The notes: a model not told the origin generated them from the sequence alone. Positions 7,745-15,081 are shown, counted from the first letter of the stretch. The stretch: DNA of 64,000 nucleotides from Sulfurimonas sp. HSL3-7 (GCF_039645985.1 NZ_CP147919.1:1302001-1366000); one strand, 5' to 3'. Translations and numbers: made by a program.

Positions 7745-8362
7745 TTGGACACGCAAGTTAATTCAAGAACCATTGAATATGCAAAACATATGACAAGAAT
7801 GAAGATGGGCATACAACCTGCTCATAAAATATTCTATTACTATTCGATCCTCTATACAGCTGAATGTTCTGTCCGTGCTTTTGAATTTTATGAGTACCTC
7901 TTAGCCCATGATAATGTAGATTCAATTCAATTAGTTGGTGCTGTTCAAGAAGCCATAGGACATGCAGGAGCATTGGCATTTTATTTTTGGAACAATGGAA
8001 GTTCGAGACAGCCAAAAGAAATCAAAGATTACATCAAACAAAGAAGTGAGAATTTAAAAAATGAATTTGATTTGGATGACGATTCAGCTTTAAAAAATAG
8101 ATCAATTCGTAATACATTTGAACATTTTGATGAAAAAATAGATGTTGCACTTTTAAATACGTTGGCTGGTGTTTTTTATCCTATGCCAATTATTCAAAGT
8201 CATAAAACTATTGAAGAAGAACAAGTAGGGAAATATTTCAAACTACTTGATATAGAAGAAAAGTGTTTAGTCCTTTTAAATCAAAAATTCTTTTTTGAAA
8301 ATATTCAAAAAGAAGTCAATAAGATTTATCAAATTGCGAAAGAGAAAGTAGCACATGGGTGA
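7745..8362 (+). CDS. cassette-borne HEPN-like protein
   Basis: A 205-residue, mainly helical soluble protein. Residues 122-127 read R-N-T-F-E-H, an R-x4-H motif like the catalytic motif of HEPN ribonucleases, in the context RSIRNTFEHFDEKID. HEPN proteins act in toxin-antitoxin, abortive-infection and other RNA-cleaving defence systems; this assignment rests on the motif alone. The start is a TTG at 7745, six bases after AAGGA; no antitoxin-like gene is in the same cassette. It fills its cassette alone. Confidence 0.55.
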   Translation: MDTQVNSRTIEYAKHMTRMKMGIQPAHKIFYYYSILYTAECSVRAFEFYEYLLAHDNVDSIQLVGAVQEAIGHAGALAFYFWNNGSSRQPKEIKDYIKQRSENLKNEFDLDDDSALKNRSIRNTFEHFDEKIDVALLNTLAGVFYPMPIIQSHKTIEEEQVGKYFKLLDIEEKCLVLLNQKFFFENIQKEVNKIYQIAKEKVAHG

Positions 8363-8433
8363 TATAACAAATCAAAGGAGACCAATCAAAAACCCGCGAG
8401 CGGCTTTTTGATTGCTCATTTTAAACGTTATAC
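8362..8433 (+). repeat. attC site 3
   Basis: A 72-base attC with R'' ATATAAC, the exact reverse complement of GTTATAT at the start of its cassette (7720-7726), and R' GTTATAC. The GC loop differs by one base (GCGAG instead of GCGGG). Confidence 0.9.
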
Positions 8434-8453
8434 AAAAATAAAAAGGTCGTAAA

Positions 8454-9077
8454 ATGCATAAAATAGTACCTCCATCTTTTAACGCAAAAAGTTTTAATTG
8501 TCCTCATTGTCATGCTTATTCACATCAAATTTGGCGAGATATATGGGATAGCACTAACACTTATGTTAATGGTTTAAATATCGTATATTGTTCTCACTGT
8601 AAAAAATACTCTCTTTGGTTAAATGAAAAAATGATTTATCCTGAAACTACAGGAATACAACCACCCAATACTGATTTAGAACAAGAAATCATTGACGACT
8701 ATTTAGAAGCATCTAGTATTGTCAATAAATCACCTAGAGGAGCCGTGGCTCTTTTAAGACTAGCTATTCAAAAACTCTGTAAGCAACTTGGAGAAGAAGG
8801 TAAGAATATCAATAATGATATTGCGAGCTTGGTAAAAAAAGGTTTACCCGTGACCATACAAAAAGCCCTTGATATAGTACGAGTAGTTGGAAACGATGCT
8901 GTTCATCCCGGACAAATTGACTTAAAAGATGACCAAGAAATAGCAAATAAATTATTTGATTTAATCAATATCATAGCACATACAATGATCACGCAACCAA
9001 AAGAAATTGCAGCCCTATATGAAACACTTCCCGAAGCTAAAAAAGAGGGAATAGAAAAAAGAGACAATGGCAATTAA
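8454..9077 (+). CDS. DUF4145 protein with N-terminal zinc ribbon
   Basis: A 207-residue protein. An N-terminal zinc ribbon uses C16-x2-C19 and C46-x2-C49. A helical domain from about 75 to 175 fits DUF4145: S-P-R-G-A-V-A-L-L-R-L-A-I-Q-K-L-C, then G-L-P-V-x-I-Q-K-A-L-D and V-G-N-D-A-V-H-P-G. DUF4145 is often found alone or fused to restriction-type proteins and is thought to be HEPN-related, so a role in defence is plausible but unproven. The ATG at 8454 follows AAAGGTC. It is the only gene of its cassette. Confidence 0.8.
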   Translation: MHKIVPPSFNAKSFNCPHCHAYSHQIWRDIWDSTNTYVNGLNIVYCSHCKKYSLWLNEKMIYPETTGIQPPNTDLEQEIIDDYLEASSIVNKSPRGAVALLRLAIQKLCKQLGEEGKNINNDIASLVKKGLPVTIQKALDIVRVVGNDAVHPGQIDLKDDQEIANKLFDLINIIAHTMITQPKEIAALYETLPEAKKEGIEKRDNGN

Positions 9078-9087
9078 TGCTAAAAGT

Positions 9088-9159
9088 GTATAACAACCCA
9101 AAGGAGACCAATCAAAAACCCGCGGGCGGCTTTTTGATTGCTCATTTTAAACGTTAGAT
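9088..9159 (+). repeat. attC site 4
   Basis: A 72-base attC. R'' GTATAAC is the exact reverse complement of GTTATAC at the start of its cassette (8427-8433); R' is GTTAGAT. The stretch between R'' and the inner stem (AACCCAAAGG) is the most divergent of the four. Confidence 0.9.
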
Positions 9160-9173
9160 TTTAGGAAAGTTCA

Positions 9174-10583
9174 ATGAGAATAAAAAAAGAATTTAGAAAA
9201 TCAGGTTACTTCTGGCTTCCTAATAATCCAGAGAAACAGATACCTGGTACACTCATTGTGACAGATGGCGGAAACATTAAACTTGAAGTTGTTGGCCTGT
9301 TTGAAGACACAGACGATAGTATAGGAAGAATCCATCAAGCTTTCAATGGCAACGACACGCTAGAAAGAATTATTGGACATATTGAAGAACATGGACTAGT
9401 TACGCTAGATGATTGCTTCTATACGAATAAGAATATTTCTTTTGGAGGAATTTCTAAATCTACTATTGTTGCTAACAAAGCTTTCATTGGTGTTGCATAT
9501 GATGAAAACGAACTAGTACAATTCAACAAATTCAAATTCTCAGTTGAAGGTATCGACGAGTGGGTTGGATTGAGTGGAATAAAAGTTGATCGACAATATG
9601 AAAAGCGAACAGCAGAAATAACATATATACCACCCGAAGATATTACGATCAACTTAAACTGCGGAATGAAATTTATTATTACGTTTTCATGGACCCTCCC
9701 AGGTGTTCCAAGTACAAAAGAAGCAAAGATTACTCAAAAAATATATTTTGAACTTCGTTCAGAAGATGAACGTCCTTTAAATGATTTTATATCAGTAAGT
9801 TATAAGATTACTAACTTGCTTGGCTTTGCTATAGATGAGACAGTGTGTATTGATCATGTATCAGCAACTTCCAATTCAATTCAAAAAGATATTGGAGAAG
9901 GGAAAAGGGTACCAGTTTCTATACTTCTGTATTATGCAAGCCGGCCATACACGAAAATCGAGTCGAAAATTATGTGGCACAAAATGCTATTCAGATTTGG
10001 GCAAATTTGCGACGATGCTGAGCGTATAGTAAATAATTGGCTTGATGCCTATGAAGAAATTGATCCGGCTTTAAATTTGTATTTCTCCACAAAGACCGGA
10101 GCTCATAAATATTTAGAAGGGGAATTCTTATCTCTAGCTCAAGGTCTAGAAACTTATCATCGCAGAATCTCAGATGAGAAATTAATGGACGAAGTAATTT
10201 TTGAAGACCTAAAAGAAACTCTAATTGAACATTGCCCGGAAGAGCATCAAGACTGGTTATCTGGAAGATTGCGATATGGCAATGAAGTAAATCTTAGCCG
10301 AAGAATCAAAAGTATAATAGAGCCATTTAAAGAATTTCTTGGAACAAGTAAAGAACGTAGAAAGCTAATTAGAGCCATCGTGGATACAAGGAATTACCTT
10401 ACTCATTACGATCAGTCTTTAGAGGAAACAGCTACAAGTGGTAGAGACTTATGGTTTCTCTGCCAAAGAATGGAAGCAATTTTCCAACTCCATTTACTTC
10501 AGCTTCTTGGCTTTACCCACTCAGAGGTTAAAGCAGTTTTGGATAACAGCTATGAACTTCAACAGAAAATCAAAGAAACCTAA
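9174..10583 (+). CDS. ApeA-like anti-phage HEPN protein
   Basis: A 469-residue protein. The N-terminal half is beta-rich and begins RKSGYFWLP...IPGTLIVTDGGNI, as in ApeA N-terminal domains. The C-terminal third is helical and carries R-N-Y-L-T-H at 406-411, a HEPN R-x4-H motif, within DTRNYLTHYD. ApeA proteins are single-gene anti-phage systems thought to cut RNA on infection. Here the protein is the only gene of a 1.47-kb cassette. The ATG at 9174 follows TAGGAAAG. The stop TAA is inside the R'' box of the final attC-like site. The family call is from remembered motifs. Confidence 0.75.
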   Translation: MRIKKEFRKSGYFWLPNNPEKQIPGTLIVTDGGNIKLEVVGLFEDTDDSIGRIHQAFNGNDTLERIIGHIEEHGLVTLDDCFYTNKNISFGGISKSTIVANKAFIGVAYDENELVQFNKFKFSVEGIDEWVGLSGIKVDRQYEKRTAEITYIPPEDITINLNCGMKFIITFSWTLPGVPSTKEAKITQKIYFELRSEDERPLNDFISVSYKITNLLGFAIDETVCIDHVSATSNSIQKDIGEGKRVPVSILLYYASRPYTKIESKIMWHKMLFRFGQICDDAERIVNNWLDAYEEIDPALNLYFSTKTGAHKYLEGEFLSLAQGLETYHRRISDEKLMDEVIFEDLKETLIEHCPEEHQDWLSGRLRYGNEVNLSRRIKSIIEPFKEFLGTSKERRKLIRAIVDTRNYLTHYDQSLEETATSGRDLWFLCQRMEAIFQLHLLQLLGFTHSEVKAVLDNSYELQQKIKET

Positions 10584-10628
10584 CAAGGCTCTGTACACCA
10601 ATATGGTGTTACACCTCTGGGGTTGAAT
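10578..10628 (+). repeat. divergent terminal attC-like site
   Basis: R'' ACCTAAC (one mismatch to the complement of the cassette start GTTAGAT) and R' GTTGAAT, which fits GTTRRRY, flank a stem GTACACCA/TGGTGTTAC with a single bulged T. At 51 bases it is shorter than the other four and shares no sequence with them. It may be a different attC type or the remnant of one. Confidence 0.45.
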
Positions 10629-10705
10629 CTCCACTTTCGAATAAAAAAGGGAGAGTCAAATTTTAAGATCCGGTGATAGTGTAGTACTATCATTTTACCT
10701 CTGCA

Positions 10706-10772
10706 TTCGCCAACCTCGTGCTGCGCATCGCCATCTTCAAGACGCTGGGCGAACTGAGCGGCGGCGGGAACA
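10706..10772 (+). pseudogene. remnant of an sbcC-like 3' region
   Basis: About 65 bases match the signature region of the intact sbcC (4774-4838) at roughly four of five positions, and the translation A-N-L-V-L-R-I-A-I-F-K-T-L-G-E-L-S-G parallels A-N-L-V-L-R-I-A-I-S-K-T-L-S-E-L-S-G. Sequence on either side does not match. It is a short GC-rich relic. The rest of the gene-free stretch 10629-11020 holds a weak hairpin (GATAGT/ACTATC near 10675-10691) and nothing else I could identify. Confidence 0.7.
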
Positions 10773-11020
10773 TCGACTTGGCACATCACCATTATTCACT
10801 ACAATGTCTCCAAATATATATCCATCTGTCCGTAAAATGGGCGATCAGGAGATGCGTCATATTTGCAGGCGGCTTTGTGTTGTCTCATCTTCTTCCACTT
10901 GTCAATGATGTACATTATGCATTAAATATTTTACTATATTGACCTCTATTGAATTTTGATGTATATTTGTTTGCAGTGAGTTGTTTTAAAACTTGAAAAA
11001 GAACATGCAAGGAGTCCAAG

Positions 11021-11608
11021 ATGATTTTCCCAAATGAATCAGAGTCTCGCATTGCCCCCTTGTCCACCAAGGATTTGAGCCCCCAAAGTTTGAAGATTAT
11101 GGCGCGGCTTCCCGGGAAGGGCCTCCAGGGAGAGGGCTTCCCGTACAATGTCCTCGGCATTCTGATGCATAACCCGGACACATTGGAGCCGTTTCTCGAC
11201 TACTGGGTGACGTCAAAAGCAAAGATGGGGCTGTCGGTTCGCGAGCAGGAGCTGGTCATCCTGCGCATGGCTGTTCTCTATCGCAGCGAGTATGTCTGGA
11301 AACACCACGTCAAGGTCGGGAGGGAGTTTAGCGTCAGCGATACAGAACTCGACGCTATTCGACACGGTTCCTATGCAGCGTTCTCTGCCACGCGGGAGCG
11401 CGCCTTTCTTGAACTGACTGACGCCTTTATGAACGAGCGGTCTCTCCCGCCGAAATTATGGAACCAGACCAAGGAGATTCTCGGTAAAAAGGACTTCGTC
11501 GATATAATCTCCCTGGTTTCCCAGTACGTTCTTTTCGCACTTAACAATGTCTGCCTGCAGGTCCAGCTCGAGCCCGGAGTAGCGGATCTGCCGGGCATCG
11601 AGGATTAG
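11021..11608 (+). CDS. carboxymuconolactone decarboxylase (CMD/AhpD-like) family protein
   Basis: A 195-residue helical protein of the CMD fold: L-S-V-R-E-Q-E-L-V-I-L-R near residue 72, then Y-R-S-E-Y-V-W-K-H-H. The C-x2-C of the peroxidase-type AhpD proteins is absent from that site, leaving S-E-Y-V-W-K-H-H, as in the non-peroxidase branch; the substrate is unknown. The ATG at 11021 has AAGGAG ten bases upstream. It stands alone, followed at 11693-11714 by a hairpin with a seven-base stem. Confidence 0.8.
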   Translation: MIFPNESESRIAPLSTKDLSPQSLKIMARLPGKGLQGEGFPYNVLGILMHNPDTLEPFLDYWVTSKAKMGLSVREQELVILRMAVLYRSEYVWKHHVKVGREFSVSDTELDAIRHGSYAAFSATRERAFLELTDAFMNERSLPPKLWNQTKEILGKKDFVDIISLVSQYVLFALNNVCLQVQLEPGVADLPGIED

Positions 11609-11692
11609 GGGCTGGTAAGAATCGACAGGCCCGGTTCCGGGTTGTGTCCGGCACTTTCCTGTCGACATAGCCGTTAGAACCATTCAGCGACG

Positions 11693-11714
11693 GCGTGCAA
11701 TTTAAACTGCACGC
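11693..11714. other. GC-rich hairpin between two single genes
   Basis: GCGTGCA, an eight-base AT loop and TGCACGC form a perfect seven-base stem, followed by ACATAATC and not by a T-tract. It lies 24 bases upstream of the next start codon, so it could be an operator or a weak terminator of the CMD gene. Confidence 0.35.
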
Positions 11715-11737
11715 ACATAATCAAAAAAGGAACTGTT

Positions 11738-12010
11738 ATGAACGACAGGGAACTCTATCGACAAGAAAAGCAGGCTATCTTAGATGAGTATGTAGAACAA
11801 CTGCAGGAGCTGAAAGAGATGGCGTCTGCATCCGGTGCGGACGCTAAGAACGAATTCGACAAACAAATCAAAACCGTAGAGTTGAAGATCGAAGAGGCTA
11901 AGGCGGCATTAGAAGCGGTTGCTAAAGCCAGCGATGAAGAAATCGAGGCTCACAAAAAAGCTATTGACGAAACTTTTAGGGCAATATATACTCATATGTC
12001 AATGAGCTAG
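11738..12010 (+). CDS. small coiled-coil protein
   Basis: A 90-residue protein made almost entirely of charged heptads: E-Y-V-E-Q-L-Q-E-L-K-E-M, then D-K-Q-I-K-T-V-E-L-K-I-E-E-A-K-A-A-L-E. It is predicted to be one long helix, with no signal peptide or membrane segment. AAAAAGGAAC precedes the ATG at 11738 at good spacing. No family recognised; the composition recalls small stress or nucleoid-associated helical proteins, but that is only a resemblance. Confidence 0.65.
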   Translation: MNDRELYRQEKQAILDEYVEQLQELKEMASASGADAKNEFDKQIKTVELKIEEAKAALEAVAKASDEEIEAHKKAIDETFRAIYTHMSMS

Positions 12011-12118
12011 TATTGTGCTTGCTTTATCCGCCAAACCAGATTGGATTTTAGTGTAATTTAACAAAGAGAAAGGGGCCGGGTTATTGATCTTAAATTTTAT
12101 TATATTAGGCTGTAACAC

Positions 12119-13609
12119 ATGATGTCCCTTTCCAAATCCCTCTACACCCGCGGCATCCAGTGCCCCAAATCACTCTGGCTGAAAAAGTACAAGCCTGACA
12201 TTTTAACCCCTCCCGATGCGGCGGCGCTGGCGCGGTTCGAGACGGGGAACATCGTCGGTGATCTTGCGTGCAATCTCTTCCCCGGCGGGCGGGAGGTTGC
12301 CTACGATGCTTCCGGTTTCAAGAAGATGGCCGGGACGACGAAGCGGTGGCTTGACGAGGGGCTGGAGTACATCTACGAGGCGACCTTCATCTATGAGGGG
12401 ATCGTCATCATGGCCGACATTTTGTGCAATACCCCCGAAGGGGTGGAGATCTATGAGGTCAAAAGCTCCACCGATGTCAAAGAGATCTATCTGCATGACG
12501 TCTCCATACAGCGCTACGTCCTCGAACGTCTGGGGTACAGCGTCAAAAACTGCCATGTGGTGCACATCGACAGCTCCTACGTTCGGGGTGAGGAGCTTGA
12601 CCTGAACGGCCTTTTCACGATCGTCGATGTCAGCGATGAGGTCGATGCCTTGATGGAGGGTGTGCCGGTGAAGCTGGCCGAGTTCGAAGCCTGTCTGGGC
12701 GACCGCGAGAACGAGCCCGGCATCGAGATCGGAAAGCAGTGCAAAAACCCCTACGACTGCGATGCGTTGCACTACTGCTGGAAGGTGCAGAGGGAGATCC
12801 CCGACTACTCCGTTTTCAACATCTTCAACCTCGGCAGCAGGAAGCAGGTCGAGCTGTACGGGCAGGGGATCGTGAGGATCGAAGATATCCCCGACGACTA
12901 CCCGATGACGGCGGCGCAGAGACAAAAAGTGGCGAACTGGAAAAGCCGGGCGAGCCGGATCGACAAAGAGAAGATCAACGCCTTTTTGGAGACGTTGAGG
13001 TACCCTCTCTACCATCTCGACTTCGAGAGCTTTCAGCAGGCGGTCCCCGAGTGGAGAGGGGTCAGCCCCTATCAGCAGATACCGTTCCAGTATTCGCTGC
13101 ATATAGAACGCGCAGACGGCACTTTGGAGCACAGAGAGTATTTGGCAGAAGAGGGGAGTGACCCGCGGCACGGGCTCGCAGAGAGGCTGATCGAAGACAT
13201 CCCGGACAATGTGACGGTGCTGGCCTACAACATGAGCTTCGAGAAGGGGGTCATCGAAAAGCTGGCGGCCGACTATGAAGAACTGGCAGACCATCTGCGC
13301 CGCATCAACGAAAACATGCGCGACCTGATGCTCCCTTTCCAAAAGCAGTACTACGTCACGCCGCAGATGCAGGGGAGCTACTCCATCAAGTACGTCCTGC
13401 CCGCACTGGTGCCGGAGATGGCACGCGCCTATAAAGAGCTCGACGGCGTGCAGAACGGCAGCGAAGCGATGAACGCCTTTGCCAAGCTTTCAGGCATGGA
13501 GCCGGAAGAGAAAGAGAAGACCCGTCATGCTCTGCTGGCGTACTGTAAGCTTGACACACTGGCGATGGTAAAAGTGTTGGAGAAACTGAAAGCAAGTGTA
13601 CTCAGATGA
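12119..13609 (+). CDS. DUF2779 protein: Cas4-like nuclease plus DEDD-type exonuclease domain
   Basis: A 496-residue protein with two predicted nuclease parts. The N-terminal half looks like a PD-(D/E)XK domain of the Cas4/AddB type: D100, E113-x-K115 in I-Y-E-V-K-S-S-T, and Q131. Cysteines C15, C208, C214 and C220 are placed to hold an iron-sulfur cluster. The C-terminal half has the acidic pattern of a DEDDy exonuclease: D301-x-E303 in YHLDFESF, a middle motif Y-N-M-S-F-E (370-375), D402, and Y475-C-K-L-D479. A role in DNA repair or defence is inferred. The ATG at 12119 lacks a strong ribosome site; a second ATG follows directly. No partner gene is adjacent. Confidence 0.75.
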   Translation: MMSLSKSLYTRGIQCPKSLWLKKYKPDILTPPDAAALARFETGNIVGDLACNLFPGGREVAYDASGFKKMAGTTKRWLDEGLEYIYEATFIYEGIVIMADILCNTPEGVEIYEVKSSTDVKEIYLHDVSIQRYVLERLGYSVKNCHVVHIDSSYVRGEELDLNGLFTIVDVSDEVDALMEGVPVKLAEFEACLGDRENEPGIEIGKQCKNPYDCDALHYCWKVQREIPDYSVFNIFNLGSRKQVELYGQGIVRIEDIPDDYPMTAAQRQKVANWKSRASRIDKEKINAFLETLRYPLYHLDFESFQQAVPEWRGVSPYQQIPFQYSLHIERADGTLEHREYLAEEGSDPRHGLAERLIEDIPDNVTVLAYNMSFEKGVIEKLAADYEELADHLRRINENMRDLMLPFQKQYYVTPQMQGSYSIKYVLPALVPEMARAYKELDGVQNGSEAMNAFAKLSGMEPEEKEKTRHALLAYCKLDTLAMVKVLEKLKASVLR

Positions 13610-13742
13610 AATCGAAATCGAATTGTTGCGGAGACGATGGGTTTGAAGGTCTGTATTGGAGGATAATTTTTTTGTTTCAGGGGGAGCCGGTGCTCTCTTG
13701 CGAGGGCACCATATTTAAGGAGTAGTCAATTTAGAAAATGGC

Positions 13743-13877
13743 CTAGAAAACCATATCTAAATGCGGTGAGAATTCAGGGATGTAGATACCCGCGTCCTCG
13801 TAAGCCGCCATGTGGTGTGCAGATGCGCTTACCGCCATAGCTCCGGCGATCAGTAGTGCTGTAATCAACTTTTTCAT
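13743..13877 (-). CDS. 44-residue exported peptide, paralogue A
   Basis: The signal peptide MKKLITALLIAGAMAVSASA (residues 1-20) ends in an A-x-A site. It leaves a predicted 24-residue mature peptide that starts H-H-M-A-A-Y-E-D-A-G-I-Y-I and ends SPHLDMVF. AAAGGAT lies about six bases before the ATG at 13877. A paralogue lies at 15439-15576. The N-terminal His-His-Met could bind copper or another metal; this is inferred from composition and from the MerT/HMA genes nearby. No family known to me. Of the stretch 13610-14060, the rest on either side holds no further gene. Confidence 0.75.
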   Translation of the reverse strand: MKKLITALLIAGAMAVSASAHHMAAYEDAGIYIPEFSPHLDMVF

Positions 13878-13918
13878 GTTGTATCCTTTTTTTTTGAGAT
13901 GCGGTATTGTGACAGAGT

Positions 13919-13936
13919 AGTGTTAGCGCAGTATAA
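13919..13936 (-). promoter_or_regulatory. tandem-repeat operator upstream of peptide A
   Basis: On the minus strand TTATACT-GCGC-TAACACT is a 7-4-7 direct repeat, the layout of OmpR/PhoB-family response-regulator boxes. It starts 42 bases upstream of the ATG, exactly as the copy before peptide B does. A -10-like CACAAT follows the box about seven bases downstream, so the box would cover the -35 region. Confidence 0.5.
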
Positions 13937-14060
13937 GTATGGATGATTGTTCAGATGACGTGCAGACAGGTTGTTTTATTGTTATATAGGTCACAATACC
14001 GGAAATACAGAGAGACGAGGGCGGTGATGTTGCTGCTGTTGTTCACAAAGGTCCATAGCC

Positions 14061-14618
14061 ATGATAAGCCGTTTAAAGATCGTACAGCTGCATATGCTGT
14101 TGTCAAGTTTTGTACTGCCTGCCGTACTGCTCTATATCGTCAGCGGGGCGCTCTATACTCTGGGCGTCAAAGGGCATGTCGCGAAGCAGACCTTTACCGT
14201 TGCGCTGGAAAAACCGTTTGCACCGGATCTTGCGCTGCTTTCGGGGGTTGCGGAAAAGGCACTTGTTGAGAGAGTGCTTCCTGTCCCCGAGGGCGATCCG
14301 TATCTTAAAAAGTCAAAAGGCGGCTATAAGTTCCGTTGGGACGATCTGCACTACGCCGTGACGCTGGTTGCCAACAAAGATAACCGTTCGGTAGAGCTGA
14401 CCTACCGGGAACGGAGTGTTCTTACACAGGTCATGCGCATACACCGTGCCGAAGCCGGCATGACATTCAAGATCGTCTCTATACTGGCGGTAGCGGGGCT
14501 GTTCCTGGTTTTTGCGTCGGGGCTTTACATGGCCTACACGGTGCCGAAGTTCCGCAATCCGAGTCTCCTGGCCACCGGCCTGGGTCTGTTAATGCTTCTG
14601 GTCATCGTGCTTGCGTAG
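14061..14618 (+). CDS. PepSY-type membrane protein
   Basis: A 185-residue protein with a membrane segment at about 11-31, an extracytoplasmic middle part containing a single PepSY-like unit (DPYLKKSKGGYKFRWDD and following beta strands), and two C-terminal segments at about 134-156 and 167-185. PepSY-associated membrane proteins often accompany iron or copper reductases and transporters; the role here is not known. The ATG at 14061 has only a weak ribosome site. It lies between the two exported-peptide genes, transcribed divergently from peptide A. Confidence 0.65.
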   Translation: MISRLKIVQLHMLLSSFVLPAVLLYIVSGALYTLGVKGHVAKQTFTVALEKPFAPDLALLSGVAEKALVERVLPVPEGDPYLKKSKGGYKFRWDDLHYAVTLVANKDNRSVELTYRERSVLTQVMRIHRAEAGMTFKIVSILAVAGLFLVFASGLYMAYTVPKFRNPSLLATGLGLLMLLVIVLA

Positions 14619-14677
14619 AAAGGAAGAATGTTTTTGACAAGAGGCCTGCGCACGAAAGTGCTGCAGGCAGAAGTGTT

Positions 14678-15064
14678 TTAGCCGTTAAGCTTCTTAAGCA
14701 TATGGTCCATAACCATACTGTGTTCGTGCTGCGGGCTGAAGAGCACCAGTTCGGTGTCGTTGTCGGCGCGGACAGTGTGCCCCGGCGGCCAGTAGAACAT
14801 GTCGCCTGTCTTGACGATCTCTTTGGAGTCGTCGGCGTAGGTCACCGTCAGTTGGCCTTCGAGTATGTGGCCCCAGTGCGGGCATTGGCAGAGGTCGCCT
14901 TCCAGCCCTTTCAACAGCGGTTCAATGTCCGCCCCTGCACCCAGGGAGAAGTACTCCCCGCTGATCTTCCCGTACCCCGTAGCGTCGCCGAAGTCGACCT
15001 GCTGCCTGGCTTTTGCACCCGGTATGTCGATCTTGACGGGGATATCGTTTTTGTTCATTCGCAT
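14678..15064 (-). CDS. cupin-domain protein
   Basis: A 128-residue single-domain cupin. Motif 1 is recognisable as C-P-H-W-G-H-I-L-E-G-Q-L and motif 2 as G-D-M-F-Y-W-P-P-G-H-T, with histidines able to hold a metal. No enzyme activity can be assigned. GAGAGG lies about seven bases before the ATG at 15064. It converges with the PepSY gene and is followed upstream by the MITE-like element at 15082. Confidence 0.75.
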   Translation of the reverse strand: MRMNKNDIPVKIDIPGAKARQQVDFGDATGYGKISGEYFSLGAGADIEPLLKGLEGDLCQCPHWGHILEGQLTVTYADDSKEIVKTGDMFYWPPGHTVRADNDTELVLFSPQHEHSMVMDHMLKKLNG

Positions 15065-15081
15065 TGTACACCTCTCGTATT

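Larger units (their letters stand above)
5737..10628 (+). mobile_element. integron gene-cassette array without integrase
   Basis: Five cassettes run from 5737 to about 10622: 5737-7259, 7260-7720, 7721-8427, 8428-9153 and 9154-10622. The first four end in almost identical 72-base attC sites. The first seven bases of each cassette boundary (GTTRRRY-like) are the reverse complement of the seven-base R'' box at that cassette's own 3' end: GTTATAC/GTATAAC, GTTAGGC/GCCTAAC, GTTATAT/ATATAAC and GTTATAC/GTATAAC. The fifth pair matches 6 of 7. This is what a circularised cassette predicts. The array is more AT-rich than its flanks. No integrase is present, so within this window it is a CALIN-type cluster. 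Confidence 0.88.

Noticed and set aside
7194-9159. CRISPR array
   Set aside because: The repeats are 72 bases, spaced 461, 707 and 726 bases apart with a gene in each gap, and carry attC boxes; CRISPR spacers are short and regular.
12203-13342. 379-codon minus-strand open frame opposite the DUF2779 gene
   Set aside because: Shadow in GC-rich coding sequence; the plus-strand protein has conserved catalytic and cysteine motifs.
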